64,000 nt of DNA from Pyrocephalus nanus (GCA_038380795.1 CM076269.1:2542001-2606000); one strand, 5' to 3'; positions 38,225 to 50,343 are shown, counted from the first letter of the stretch. Made by a program: numbers and translations. Notes: a model not told the origin generated them from the sequence alone.

Positions 38225-40195
38225 GAATTGGAATTATGTATTTGTAAATTCAGTGTAGCTGGTATTACTGACTATAGATGGGAAGAACTGAATAACTGGA
38301 ACATTAGAGTCAATGGTTATAACCTATTTTGGAAAGATCAAGTAGAGGGAAGGGGAAGAAGAGTGGCACTCCTCGGTAAAAGAGCCATAGCCTGTTTTCA
38401 GGGCACTGGCAGCTCAGAAGCAAATGATGTGAATGCACTGGATCAATACTCCATCAGACAAAACACTGGATGAGATAGTAGCTACTGCCTGTAAATCACC
38501 AAATCATAGAAGACAATAGGATGACTGGATGCCTTTGCACCTTCTGTAAAGTGTAGGAGCAAAAAAGCTGCACTATCATCTGAGACTTCAGCCTGCCTGA
38601 CGTATGCCTGGAATTTTATGATGCTGGTGCCTCTGCTGAATTTTTGAACATTATATGTGAACATTTCTTAAACCAAAAGAGAGAACTCTCCAAGAATGAG
38701 AACTTTATGTGAGATAGCACCTCAGAAATAAGGAAAAGAGATTTGAGGTAGCTGGTAAGAGAAGTAAATTAATATTAGTGGCTGTGATGATAGCTTGATT
38801 GCTCTTTAGGGCAAAATGAGATTGAAGCCCAAACAGTAATATGGAGGGTGCAGTCTTTTTACCAAACTGAAAATTACTGAAAAGGAGAATCAGCTAGGAG
38901 AGGAAAGTGGTCAATAATTGGAAAACACAAACATTTAACAGCTGAAAAATCAGGAAAGAAAGTTGTATGTTTATAGAAAATATTTAGCTCAAAGGGTTAA
39001 TGAAAGCCTCTGTGTAATTGTAAATCAATGAAATGAAGAAAGTTGATAGCACTGGATATAGAGTAGAAGTAAGGCATTACATATATAATTCCTCCAATAA
39101 ATGCAGCCAAGCTGTAAGGAGAAATTTATGGCCAGGGAATTAAGGACAATATTTTTCAAATACATTAGAAACCCTGACAATGGTACCAGTTCTTTATCAG
39201 ATTGAAGTGGAAGATTTGTTAAGAGTAATGAAGACAAGAAAGAAGTGTTCAATAATTCTTTGTGTTCAGTATTTAAGGAAAAGACAGACAATTGATGCTC
39301 TGTGAGGATGATGAACTACCAGGCAACAACAACAAAAAACCCCCAAAATTCCCCAAAAATTAAATGGAAACTACTGAAGTCAAAAATATTTGCGTAGGAA
39401 AGTTCAGATAAGTTGTATCCAAGCTGTTGGAGAGCTGACTGAGGAATCTCTATTGTTATTATTGCTTTTTGCTAAGTCTGGGAACAATTGGGAAGGTTCC
39501 AGAAAGCTGGAAGAAAACGTATGTTGTGTTAATATTTAAGAAGGATAAACTTAACGACCTAGATAATTACAGTCCTGTCAGTCTAAAATTGATCTGGAGC
39601 AAAGTAATGGAATGGCTGACAGGGGACTCAATTACCAACTAATTAAAGAGGAGAAATATGCTAAATGCCAATCTAAGTGCAATATGGAAAATAGATACCG
39701 TCAAACACGTTTGCTGGCTTTTTTTTTTTCAATTGTGACTCCAAATGAAAGACAACACTGTAGATACACTTTGATTTTATATGACATTTGATGTGGTATC
39801 TGTGGCATTTGAGTTAGGAAAACATGATAATACAAAATTGACACGTCTCACATTAAATGAACGGAAAACTAGTTAACTGACATTTCAAAATGGGAATTTA
39901 AATGGGGAATGATCACAGAACGGGTATTCTGCTGGGATAGCTGCCTGGGCATACTCTACTTAACAATTTTATCAACAATTTGGAAGAAAACCCAAAGGTT
40001 TGCAGAAGGCTCAGTCATTAGGGAAGCAGTCAGTAATAAGAAAATATCACTGAGATTAGTTGGCAAGGATTACTGGGTGATTTGGTGCAAACAAGTAAAA
40101 TAAGATCCAAACGTAAAGCCACAGGAGCAAAAACTTCAGAGGAATGAACTCACTATTCTATGAGGGTTTTAAAAGCTCTAAAGGGGGATAGTTCT
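38225..40195 (+). mobile_element. ancient CR1/L3-type LINE relic: endonuclease to reverse transcriptase region of ORF2
   Basis: This is a heavily decayed non-LTR retrotransposon. The left end translates as VAGITDYRWEELNNWNIRVN followed by GYNLFWKD and GRRVALL, matching the conserved CR1/L3 endonuclease block (GITETWW...W...GYKLFR.D...GGGVALYV in intact elements). About 38575-38610 corresponds to the GDFN...DICW block. The linker at 39100-39300 has GGACAATATTTTTCAAATACATTAG and GAAGATTTGTTAAGA. At 39480-39600, GGGAAGGTTCCAGAAAGCTGG and ATTACAGTCCTGTCAGTCTA mark the start of the reverse transcriptase domain, and 39940-40010 (ACTTAACAATTTTATCAACAATTTGG) matches its FADD-region flank. Many stops and frameshifts are present. 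The assignment is from memory of the family, not from alignment. Confidence 0.85.
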
Positions 40196-43100
40196 ATAAC
40201 TAAAATAATTTTTTTACCTGATTGATTCTACCACAAATAATCACATAAATTCACATTGCATGTCACTACTGCTAAGTATGGATTTACTTCAAGAGTAATA
40301 CATCCAAGCATCCTGCATGGAAAAGGGATGAAATGAATCCATGTGACATCATGCTGCTAATATGCATTCAGAGCTCACTCTGTAATGGTTCTGAAGTGAA
40401 CATTATGGTATATTCAGAGAGTATGCCTGAAAAAAATAAACCACAAATTCTTAACAAGCCCCTTGGCTGTATATCAAATTTGAAGGACCCTCAAAGCTGA
40501 GCACGTGAAAGGCATTTCTTCCCTTTATTTAGTTTTATCCTTACCACAGAAATTCTCTTTTCACTTCCCTCATTGTGGTGGCTGACAAAATAGCCCAGTT
40601 CTAAGTGCTGTGTACCAGAATCTGGCCCAAAATTAGTCAGCAACAGTTGCTGCATTATATATAATATACACCAGTGCTGATAAACACACCCAGAACCCCC
40701 AGGCCTTTCACAGACCCAGCTAGTCTATTGTGGCTGAGTTTACCCTACATTACTGAATATGTTTAGGACAGATGCCTTAAAATGTCTCTAAAGTGTATGT
40801 GGCTGATTTACAATACTTTTGAGAACAGAGATCTTTGTTTCCTTGAGTTCAGTGAACTGTCAGGTATTATTACAGTGGCACGTACATAAACAAGAATAAA
40901 AGTGTTTTGCACAAAATCATGAATAAATTATGTCAGACAATTGGAAAACCGTATACATTTATTCATGTTTTAAAATTACCCAGGCACAATTTTGCAAATA
41001 CATAGAAGCACATTCTCCAAATGGGAGCAAAAAGTAAGTAACATATAGCAAGAAAAAAACACAAGGCAGAACATCTAAAATAACTATAAATAGTATGAAA
41101 GTTTTCTAGGTCTACAGTGATTTCTGCTATCAATACACTTGTCAGCATTACGAAAAGGCAACCAAAGAATACATGTAATAAATAGTGTAACATGAACTGC
41201 CTAAATAAGTTTATGTTAACAGCACAGAGTAGGAACTGTCTAAGAACAGAACAATGCTTGTGCCCTGTATATATATGCACATATGCATGTATACACAGAT
41301 ACAACTGGAAGGCCACAAGAACAAAAATACCCTGGGAAAAACGACGAAGGGAATTTTTATGTGTCCTGCAGACTGTAAAAACAATGCATGCATTAGCAAG
41401 CACCCAGCATGTTTGGGATAAAATTACACCCACAAGCAGAATCACATTAACTCTTCATCAAACAAAGCACTTTCCATGCTGTACCCATGCTGGATCACTT
41501 TGTCCTGTATCACACTCCTGACTTATGGAGCACATTTGGATGGTAATTTTAGGAAGAGTCAGGAGCCCTTGATTCCAGGATTGGGCAGGAGGAATCAGAT
41601 CTCAGATTTGAAAGAAAAATACCCATAAAAAAACCCCAAAACAAAACCCACCCATGCAAAGCTTGAGCCAAAAGATGGTCTAGCAGGAATTTCACTTTCA
41701 CGTGGGACAGTCCAGCACAGTGGCCTCAAATAAAGAGCTTTAGTTTGCATGATGGAGTGTTCCTGAGGATGTGAACCAGATTCCTTTTGAACAGAACCAG
41801 AAGATGTGCTCCAATCACTAGTGGCATTCAGCCCATGGGGACCAACTAGAGACTGTGCACAGTGTGGACATCAGGTCCTTAGCACCAACAGTTTCAGGCT
41901 ACAGATCCAATCCAGCTGAGTTAATTCTTTTGCTAACACAGACACAGGCTTTGGAAATACACAGAATAAACGTGAAGCAACAAGTATTATAACCTTACAT
42001 TATTATATTATCAGCCAAAAGGGTTGGCACACAATTTCTTTTTCTGCTGACCATCTCCAGAAACACTATTTTCAGCAGCAACAATATTAAAAAATCTGCA
42101 GGCATCTTAGCCAATCTACATGTTCAATTTCCCTTAAAAACATATTCCCATAAATGTAAAAACTTTGGGATCATTGCCCCACCAACATCCTGACATTATC
42201 TGTGTCAATAAAGTCGTTCCTGGTGCTGCACTCTGATGGGAGATTTCCTTAGAACACAACATAAAATTGTGACTGTGAGTACCAGAGTAGGTTAACAAAA
42301 GCAAGCTGAACTATTCCTGATATTCCAGTGAAAAATGTCAAATTTAGTAAATATTTCCAGCCTGGTTTCAACAATTTATTTGCTGCCAGCTGCTAATGGC
42401 ACTTACAAGGCTCCAGCAAAGTGCTCTGGGCAACACACGATATGAGAGGAAGAAAAAGCACTACTGCTGCTGCCTGAACCAAGTTTACATAAAACTTACA
42501 TTATTTATTATAGTGGAAAATAAAATGGGTAACATGCTATCATGCATAATACATGGCAAGAACATGCATTAGTTCAAGTTGACAGTCTTTTTATGGCCAG
42601 TAAATCAGAACAGCAGTGGCAGATGCTGATAGCTGCATGTCTTGAGGAATTCCCAGAAATGACAGCAAGCAGTCAAAAAAAGACGTGAAATCAGCTTTTT
42701 AAGACATCCATAAAATAGTGACTCTTTGTGAGTTAATCACACAAACGATAAAAAACCCCAGGGATATCTTTCCTTCCACATTCAAAGGAACTCAGTTCAG
42801 CACCTGAGGTGAGACCGCGCCCCAAGCAAATCCCTCTGCGGACTGGAAGGAACATCCCTGCTCTGACACCCAGCACTCCTCACCCACAAGTCACATTCAC
42901 CACTCCTCTGGCCTCACAAAAGGGGAGGACAGGGAGGACTTTGTGCAGCTCACAGGCTGCATCAGTCACAGAAATAGCCAGAAAAACATAGGAATCTGGA
43001 AGCTGGTTATTTAACATACCATTCTGCACACCCCTATGGTTAAGTCCCATTCTGTGCATCCTTTCAGGAGAGAAGGAATAGAATGAGACACATCTGCTGA

Positions 43101-44273
43101 AAATGAAACACTTCCTTCTCAAAAGAATTACCCCAATCAGGAAACAAAACACAGGCCTGTTTTCAGTAAATACATGACTGCTGTACACAGTACATCACAA
43201 TACCCACAGACAGCTCCTGTGTGATCCTTTGGCACTAACACAGTTTCACTCTTGTGACTACCCCAAGGTTCACCATCAACAAACCCCAGGCTTGCTCGAG
43301 CACAAGAAACAACACCACACAATTTCTGAATGCACACAGAAAAGAATGCCAGCAAATTATAAGCACCAATATGTAAAGTGCTTCTGATTTTCTACTTACT
43401 AAGGGCACCACGCAGTTATAATTCATGAGGGATTACTTATTTGATTCTTACCTGCACATGCCTCCTGGTTGAGCCCCCCTGCTCTGCTGCCAGCTGTCTT
43501 TGTGTGGGGTCCTACTTCTTGCCCAGCCCACAAGCAGGTGAATAAAGAAAGACCATCAGCATCAGCCCTCCAGGTGTTGGGTGGGCTTCTCTTTATTAAC
43601 TCTGCTATGCATTAGGTGCACATGGGACTTCTCAGACAAAACCCTGCTTACCTTAGTACCCAGGAGTGCAAAGATTTTAAAGGTGCTGCATTCATGAACT
43701 TGCCAGAGTGATTTCCATTAGTTATGAAATGAGATTTCTAAACCAGCGAGTGTTCAGATAATTTGTGCCAGGCTGACACCTTCATCCCTGGTGTTGTTTA
43801 TACAGAAATATTTAACAACACCGAATTTGCCTCTGTTTCTTCCTCTAAAGGTCATGCTTCCCCATTGCTGATAACTCCTGCTAGAGAGAGCAGGACAATT
43901 ATTCTACAGAGGAGCTAAAGGCATTTGAAGAAACCCAATACTTTAGTAAAGTATTTCCAGGAAAGATCAATGGGTACTCCTTGCCTACAGCACTTTAGGG
44001 GCATTTTTTAGTAGCTGGAACACCATCTGCTCCTAAGTGGAACTCTTCATCAGTCCTTCCCACTTACTGATGTATCTGATAGGAGCAGTCTGCAGATGGA
44101 GCCTCCCAGCCCAGATGGAAAGGGAATTTGGCTGGATGTATGGACTAATTTTTTGCTTTCTAAAAAGATGCCTTGCTATAAGCAGCAGAATGTGATCTGG
44201 ACATCTAATGGGGATGAAAAGCTTGGGATCCTTTCTGTTGTGTCAGTTTGGAAAGAAGAGGTTTCTTTATGTT
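40196..44273. other. intergenic or very distal 3' UTR, no gene recognised
   Basis: Follows the old LINE. It holds a 160-codon minus-strand frame at 40963-41445 that is hydrophobic because of T-richness and resembles no family. The 42786-43620 part is somewhat richer in GC, without recognisable exons. Confidence 0.5.
40958..40963 (-). terminator. alternative distal candidate polyadenylation signal AATAAA
   Basis: This minus-strand AATAAA lies about 7 kb past the ST6GALNAC3 stop and is followed by GGTTTTCCAATTGTCTG, a T/GT-rich tract. It would serve only a very long 3' untranslated region, and the minus-strand CR1 copy at 44274-44482 would then be part of the transcript. It is listed as an alternative. 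Confidence 0.15.
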
Positions 44274-44482
44274 CACAAAATCCCAGAATATGCTGAGTTG
44301 GAAGGGACCCACAAGGATCACTGAGACCAACTTTTAGCCCTGCACAGGCCCATCCCCAAGAGTCACACCATGGGCCTGAGAGTATCATCCAAATGCTTCT
44401 TGAGCTCTGCCAGCCTTGGTGCTGTGACCACTGCCCTGGGGAGCCTGTTCCAGTGCCTAAACCTCCCCACACACCCTGCCAC
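44274..44482 (-). mobile_element. CR1 LINE 3' fragment, reverse orientation
   Basis: Read on the plus strand this begins CACAAAATCCCAGAATATGC and continues GAGTTGGAAGGGACCCACAA and AGAGTCACACCATGGGCCTG. That is the reverse complement of an avian CR1 3' UTR. Its 3' tail lies at the left edge and is degraded (AAAATCCCAGAAT for ATTCTGTGATTTTG-like repeats). It appears to have an internal deletion near 44455-44465, where the usual gap-side sequence is missing before CTAAACCTCCCC. Only the last roughly 200 bases of the element are present. Confidence 0.9.
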
Positions 44483-45148
44483 TAATTACCCTGGAATTAG
44501 TAATTAGCCAGCCAAAAAGATGGTTTTTTCTTATGCAAATTTCTGCTCCTATTTTAAAGTTTTTACTTCGAAAAAAAATCAATTGGAAGATAATTCCACA
44601 CAAAGCATATTAAAATTTAAATGTTCATTAAAACAAAGCCTACAGCAAACCAAACAATAAATGTTTTGTTGTTTTTTTTTTTTCCAAAAAGTATATTAAA
44701 TTCCCCTAAATTGTAAAAGAAAACATTTGTAGACTACTTAGCTGACTGATGGCCAAAAAAGGCCAAACTATTTGTAAGTATTCCCCTATTAGCAGCAACG
44801 TGAAGATGCATTTTGAAAGCCTCAGGTAAACTCCCTGCTTGTTTTATACACGAGTAGTTGATTAAAATAGGACTGCTTGAATGAATAAGCAATTAGGATC
44901 TGATTACATTCAGGTAAACTGTAGTAGGTTTTATCTTAAAGAATTAATAAATGATTCTCAGCTGATGTCTTAACTGCTCTCAGGAGGTGAATCATCAAGG
45001 TCCCTCACCACACAGCCAAGTACTGAGATTCTTTCTTCAGTACCGCAGATTTTTAACAGATTTTGACCAAGTAATTTCTTTGCAGAGTCATCTTTAATGC
45101 AGTGGTCACAGTTCCTTACTCATACAATAAAAATAATGTAAACATGCA
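44483..45148. other. between CR1 fragment and candidate UTR end, nothing recognised
   Basis: AT-rich sequence with a short T run near 44670. No gene or repeat recognised. Confidence 0.5.
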
Positions 45149-45154
45149 TTTATT
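45149..45154 (-). terminator. candidate polyadenylation signal AATAAA
   Basis: The plus-strand TTTATT reads AATAAA on the minus strand, about 2.8 kb past the ST6GALNAC3 stop. It is followed on the minus strand by a T-rich segment (TTTACATTATTTTTATTG), as expected for a cleavage region. Such hexamers are common in AT-rich DNA, so use in vivo is unproven. Confidence 0.3.
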
Positions 45155-47108
45155 TCATGCTAAAGACATCTTCATTTAAATAAGGGAAATGATGTTCATT
45201 TACTTTCATGTGAATGAAGCCTGCTGCTATATTCCTAAAGGGAATCTGTTCTTAGTGCAGATCCAGGCAGAGAGCAACACTTTTACTTTGCTCTGGGACA
45301 ACTGTGATTTGTTTCATGCAGCATGCAAGCACTCTTCAAGGAGCTTCGGGATGAAACACGTATTTTACAGCACTTTTATGGTGAACTGGCAAGTATTAAT
45401 TATCTGAAAAACTTCCTCAGGCTTAAAAAACCCCCCACCTTGCACGTGAACACCAGCCAGGCAGAATCCTGATGCTCATTCAGGAGAAACAGTTCATGGA
45501 GACACTTCCAGGTAAGTCTGTCCAGCCCAACCACACATCCACAGCCAGCACTTTCAAAGCAATTTTTCTGTTAACCCAAAGACCTCCTAAATACAAGTTC
45601 AATTTGGCTGATGTTCTCCCTTTCATCTCCTCTTCCCTCAAGGGAGCTATAGGATTTCCCAGGCTGCCCTGTGCAATGTGTGTGGAACATCCTCCCTAGT
45701 TCTGCACATCCTGCACTCTTCAAATCCTGCATTACAATTGTTTTGTTAGCATTCCATATATCCAGCCATCCATCTGAACTGAAAAGGTGCATATGCATAT
45801 GGTGAGAAATTTAGACCCCTGGCTTTTGCTGCTACAACTCTTTATCCACCCCCGGCCCTTTTCCCTTTTGATTTCATCCCATGCTATATTAGCTTACAAT
45901 TGATCTTTAACTCCAGAGAAAAAGGGCAGCCACTTCAAACTATTTGCATTTTATAGCATTGCCTGTAGTTTTCAGACACTCTGGGTACCTCTCCTGCAAG
46001 GCATTATACAAATAAATTGAAAATGGGAATATTCATCTAAACAGCTCACAAGAAAGCCAGACAAGAAGGGGAGTAGGAAAATACTCCTTTTCCAAACAGG
46101 AAGGTGAGACATCAAGTCGTGCAAGAAGTCTGGGACAAAGCCTGTATTTAAATCCAGATGTTTATCCAGGATCATAAGCGTGGCCCCAGCCTCTGTCTGA
46201 CAACCACCATGAATACTTAGAGTACTAAAGTAAACAGTGAAAGCTGAGCTATATTAAAAAATAAAATCAGAAAGCTGCATTTGGAGTAGAAAACAGAAGG
46301 GGCAACAGAGATGATACCCTGGCATCACGTACCAACAGGAATAAAGAACCAACAGTCAGGAGGAGGAACAGTGGTGAAGAGATTTCCTCCCCATTCTAAG
46401 AGCTGCAGCTGTTGATGACAGAATATATATGCGATGAACATATAAAATATAGATTTATATATACAAATATACAATAGGAAATAGTCAGTATACAAATACT
46501 TACATGTAAAAATAGCTTTTTACTTTCCCCTTTTCATGATTTACAAAAGCATACAAAGTTTCCTGTTGGTTAATGTTTAAGTAGTGTGAGTAAACCCTGT
46601 GTGACATGTTCCACACGCAATTCCTTCAAGTGTTCACAGTATTGGCTATTACAGTGTCGAATCTGACATTCCAGATGTTAAAATATTCATAGGACACATT
46701 CTAAACTTAAAGCATTAGTTTAAATACAGTTTAAATAAAACTCCCATGTGTAGTTGAATTATGGACATATTACAATTGAGTTTGCTGCAGTCGAAAACTT
46801 TCCACAACAGTGAGCTGGGAAATACATATTTAAACTAGAGATGAGTCTGTTTTAAAATTCTTGAACTGCCTCTTGATGTGCAGCTAATGCTGTGAGGTGG
46901 GGAGTTCTTTCAACTTCATCTGAGGCAATACAAGCTGAGACAACTCAGTATTACAAATTATCCTCAGTAGGAAAGTGGATGCACAGAACAATTCGCCATC
47001 AGATCCAGACATGCTGTCACTTTCTTCAAATACCCAACAGACAAGAATAAATGACAGGTACCATTGTTTTTGCATTAAGAATAAATGATCTGTAGCATTC
47101 TTCATCAG

Positions 47109-47205
47109 GAAAGTGCTTTAAATTAAATTAAATTAGTCCTCACAACTCCCTTGTGAGGTAGATAGACACCATCCCTGTTTTTAAAGCTGGAGAAACTGGA
47201 GATCT
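47109..47205 (-). mobile_element. MIR-like SINE remnant
   Basis: The plus strand reads AAAGTGCTTTAAA, then TTAGTCCTCACAACTCCC, TTGTGAGGTAGATAG, CCATCCCTGTTTTTAAAGC and TGGAGAAACTGGAGATC. This follows the 3' half of the MIR core-SINE in reverse orientation (AATCCTCACAACAACCCTATGAGGTAGGTA... CCCCATTTTACAGATGAGGAAACTGAGG). It is old and truncated, and lies in the probable 3' UTR of ST6GALNAC3. Confidence 0.8.
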
Positions 47206-47986
47206 AAAACAAATTATGATGGCTCCATGGGAAATACTGTCAAAATACTGTTATTTGGATGTTGGAGCAACTCAAAGGCACAACTAGAATAAATGGAGAT
47301 ATTCACAGGACAACTTTTCACTCATGAGTTTGGATGGGGACAGCCAAAGGTTCGTCGTGGGCTGCAGAGCACAGTCATTTCTGAGTGCCATGCTGCTGGA
47401 GCTACACCGTGGGACAAGGGCTTCAAACAGCACCAACTGCATTGTCCCAGATGGTGCAGCCTGACCAGGGTGGAAGGAATCTGCACCTCAGAACTTATGA
47501 ATTAATCAGGAGCCTCGAGGAAGTCGTATCTTCTCACGCAAGAGCTGTGAACAGTTCAAGAACCGTGCTTAGCTCATCTCTAATTTTACCATATATGCAA
47601 GTGCTCATATGTATCAATGTATTCAGGTATTTGTGGTTTTAAATATCTGAGATGATGGACAAGTTTCAAAGGATCTCCATGTTCTCTGTGTGCACCTGTA
47701 TATCCAGGAAATCTCCTCTGTATTTCACTGTTCCTGCCTCGAAGTAAAATCCAGTTAAAGTATAAAGTGCATAGTGTGGAGTAAAACCCTAAGAAGTAAC
47801 AAACAATGTGTCAACCTTCCACAGATGATTAATTTTGCTTAGCAGCTGAACCATCACCCTCTTTGTCGTCCGGTTTTTAGTTTAATGTTACCCAGGCTGA
47901 GAAAGGCCAGCCAGATGTAAGCAAAACTATTGTAAACTGAGACATTTTTGTAATATGCTGTTAAGGGAGAGTTAAGAAAACCAATA

Positions 47987-48173
47987 TCAAGACACTGTCC
48001 AGTTGGGATGTGTAAATATTATCGTGTGCTTCTTGGCCCACTTAGCAAACACTTTCTTTTCCGTGATAAACCTATGGCCTCCATATGGAGCGTTTTCATG
48101 GAGAAAGTATTCCTCACACTCATCTCTTCCTGGCTCGTAATAGTGGTAGGGAACTTTACGAAAGCCTTCTGAC
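47987..48173 (-). CDS. ST6GALNAC3: ST6GALNAC3 last coding exon (sialylmotifs III and VS, stop codon)
   Basis: This exon encodes the C-terminal 61 residues and TGA stop of a Golgi alpha-N-acetylgalactosaminide alpha-2,6-sialyltransferase, which adds sialic acid to GalNAc on sialylated glycolipid or glycoprotein acceptors. Read on the minus strand, the acceptor is a T12-C4-TCCTAG tract and the exon starts at 48173. Its first base completes the Lys codon begun in the upstream exon, giving TGC-AA|G-TCA. Visible motifs are YHYYE (sialylmotif III) and HRFITE (sialylmotif VS, H-x4-E, whose His is the presumed catalytic base in the family). The protein ends HPNWTVS. The segment PYGGHRFITEKKVFAKWAKK closely matches what I recall of vertebrate ST6GALNAC3; the paralogue ST6GALNAC5 ends differently, so the assignment to 3 is firm. 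The frame is intact, with no frameshift or premature stop. Confidence 0.96.
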
Positions 48174-48269
48174 CTAGGAGGGGAAAAAAAAAAAAGATAT
48201 ACTTAAGTATTATTTTCATGAAATACGTAAATATACACTGCACCAGAATACAGGATACAAACATCCTGG

Positions 48270-48820
48270 ATTGTATCAGCAATTGTGTGGCCAAAGGGAC
48301 AAGGGAAGGGATGGTCCCCCTGCATTCGACACTGGTGAGGTCACACCTTGAATCCTGTGTTCAGTTCTGAGCCCCTCACTGCAAGAAGGACACTGGAGGG
48401 TGTCCAGAGAAGGGCAATGGAGCTGGGGCAGGGTCTGGAGCACAAGTCTTTGGAGGAGCAGCTGAGGGAGCTGGGGGGGCTCAGCCTGGAGAAAAAGGAG
48501 GCTCAGGAGTGACCTGAGCACTTTCTACAACCACCTGAGAGGAGTTTGTAGCAAGGTGGAGGTCGGTCTCTTCTCCCAAGTAACAAGACAAGAGGAAATG
48601 GCCTCATGTTTAGCCTGGATATTTGGAAAAGTTTCTTCACCAAAAATGTTGTCAAGCACTACAAGAGGCTTCCCAGGGAAGTGGTTGACTCCCCATACCT
48701 GGAGGTACTTAGAAGACATGTAGATGTGGTACTTGGGATGTGGTTTAGTGCTGGGTTAACAACTGGACTCCATGATCTTAAAGATCTCTTCCAGCCTAAA
48801 TGATTCTGTGATTCTATGAA
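48270..48820 (+). mobile_element. CR1 LINE 3' fragment, 5'-truncated
   Basis: This is the 3' part of a chicken-repeat-1 retrotransposon. It contains the end of the ORF2 region (CACTGGTGAGGTCACACCTTGAATCC, AGAGAAGGGCAATGGAGCTGG, GTCGGTCTCTTCTCCCAAGTAACAAG) and the 3' UTR. It ends at the diagnostic 3' tail ATTCTGTG-ATTCTATG (48802-48817), which CR1 uses in place of poly(A). Compared with the CR1 consensus I remember, it has small internal deletions around 48590-48625. It is 5' truncated like nearly all CR1 copies and cannot move. It sits in the last intron of ST6GALNAC3 in antisense orientation. Confidence 0.95.
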
Positions 48821-49426
48821 TTATCTGAAATCCTTCCCATGCATCAGCACTTGAGCTCCTTTGCTAAACTGTATAGGGGCTTTCATTGCATCATGATTTC
48901 TATGAATTTTCCTATGGAAAATGTAGCTCAGTGTGTCTCTCAGCACGCACTGATCCCATCAGTCAGTGAGAAGCTGATGGGCTGGCTCTTCTGAGTACTG
49001 CACATTTTGTTCAACCTGGGAGAACTCAGTCCACAAGGCTCCACCCCTAAGCAAAGTCTTCTCACTGGAGAGTCCCAGCTGTTGAATCTGATTCTCCAAC
49101 TGGCTGCATAATCCATTATAAGTAGGTAATGCAGTCTGAATCAAGCTTTAAGGAAAGCCATCCTTCCCTGCTGCCAACAGACTTAAGTGCTCTCATTCTG
49201 CTGACTGGTTCAACATCAGGGCTATGCAGTGCCAGCTTGGCTTGGCTCTGAGGACAACCTCAGTCCTGCCACCCCTCATCTCGGGGCGCCTACTGTGCCT
49301 TCATAAACAAAGAACAGCATATGTTCACTCCATCTGGATGACTCAATCAGCGAGATCCGCAAGTTCTAAACAGCCAGGCTCCCATGTTAAGATATCCTAA
49401 TTGAACAGCTGCGACTCAAATTCCAT

Positions 49427-49456
49427 TGTTTGTTTGTTTGTTTGCTTGTTTGTTTT
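49427..49456. repeat. (TTTG)n repeat in the last intron of ST6GALNAC3
   Basis: About seven tandem TTTG units with one TTGC variant. It is intronic. Confidence 0.85.
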
Positions 49457-50343
49457 AGGGCCTGCCAGGAACGAGCCTCTCACTGGGGTAAGCAGAGTGT
49501 GGAGTGAGGATCTGCTCAAGGACTTCACTTGAGGAGCTGAGGACCCACTGGACTGGTTATGTGCCAGCCCTGAACCAGCTTGGGTACAGAAGAATAGATG
49601 TGTACATACCAGTACCAGACATTGTTCCTGCTCTGCTGACCAAATGAGGAATAGTTCCATTTTATATTTTTCTACTATACATTTTAGATTGAAGCGTTTA
49701 CCTTGGACTTTTAAAAAACTGGGTTAAGAGTTACACTTCTGATGATGTGATGAATCCATTGTCACTGTAAGGTCACTAACGGGAGCTGGTTGGAATTTAT
49801 GCCAGTTTATGGTGATAAAGCTCACAGGACTTGTTTTATTATCTAATTAGAAACTTCTACTACTCAAAACAAGCCATATATAACCTAGAAAGTTCAAGCA
49901 GGTTGCTCGGTGGTGGTGAAGTGTAATTTCAGGTAACTGTCCTGGGCTAATCAGTTTCTTTCCCTTCCAGGTGTATTTGGTATTCAGAAAATAATATATT
50001 TGTTTTTCCTGTCTAGATTTGTTTTAGCAGGGGAAGCAAGTATGTTTTTATCAGAAGAGTATGAGCATACTTTGTTCCCAGCTAATTCAGAAACTGCAAA
50101 AGATCTTTGATTAAAAATAGTTACTTGTGACATCTGATGCTAGATTTTGTAAATGTTTTTATTTTATCAACAGCAAATGCCATATCAGGAGTGAATGTGC
50201 TGACAATAATGTCACATCAATGCAAAACACTGGGAAATGACTGCCTGATCCATTTTTTGGATTTATGATATTAAAATCAATTGTGAAATTTTGACAAGAC
50301 ATCAGAATTGTAGATGTATGAAAATAATTTCCTGTGATCTTAC

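Larger units (their letters stand above)
45149..47986 (-). other. ST6GALNAC3: probable 3' untranslated region of ST6GALNAC3 (end uncertain)
   Basis: The last exon must continue leftward past the stop codon. An ATTAAA occurs on the minus strand within about 110 bases of the stop (near 47881), but the first canonical AATAAA I noticed is at 45149-45154, followed by a T-rich stretch. A further candidate lies at 40958-40963. The interval holds a MIR-like remnant (47109-47205) and an AT-rich, repeat-free block at about 46420-46870. The true transcript end cannot be read from the sequence alone, and a short UTR using the early signal is equally possible. Confidence 0.35.
48174..50343 (-). other. ST6GALNAC3: last intron of ST6GALNAC3
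   Basis: This is the intron between the motif S exon and the last coding exon. It has a GTAAGA donor at its right end and a T12-C4-TCCTAG acceptor at its left end (minus strand). It contains a CR1 fragment in antisense orientation at 48270-48820, about 96 bases from the acceptor, and a TTTG repeat at 49427-49456. I see nothing else in it. Confidence 0.93.

Noticed and set aside
40963..41445. 160-codon minus-strand frame that looks like a multi-span membrane protein
   Set aside because: Hydrophobicity follows from T-rich DNA (TTT, CTT and ATT codons); no recognised family, and no start or splice context. It may at most lie in a distal 3' UTR.
43440..43620. Possible solo LTR (GC-richer stretch with AATAAAGA)
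   Set aside because: No matching TG...CA ends, target-site duplication or known LTR sequence could be recognised.
48276..48803. Short frames within the 48 kb region
   Set aside because: They lie in the non-functional CR1 fragment, not in a host gene.
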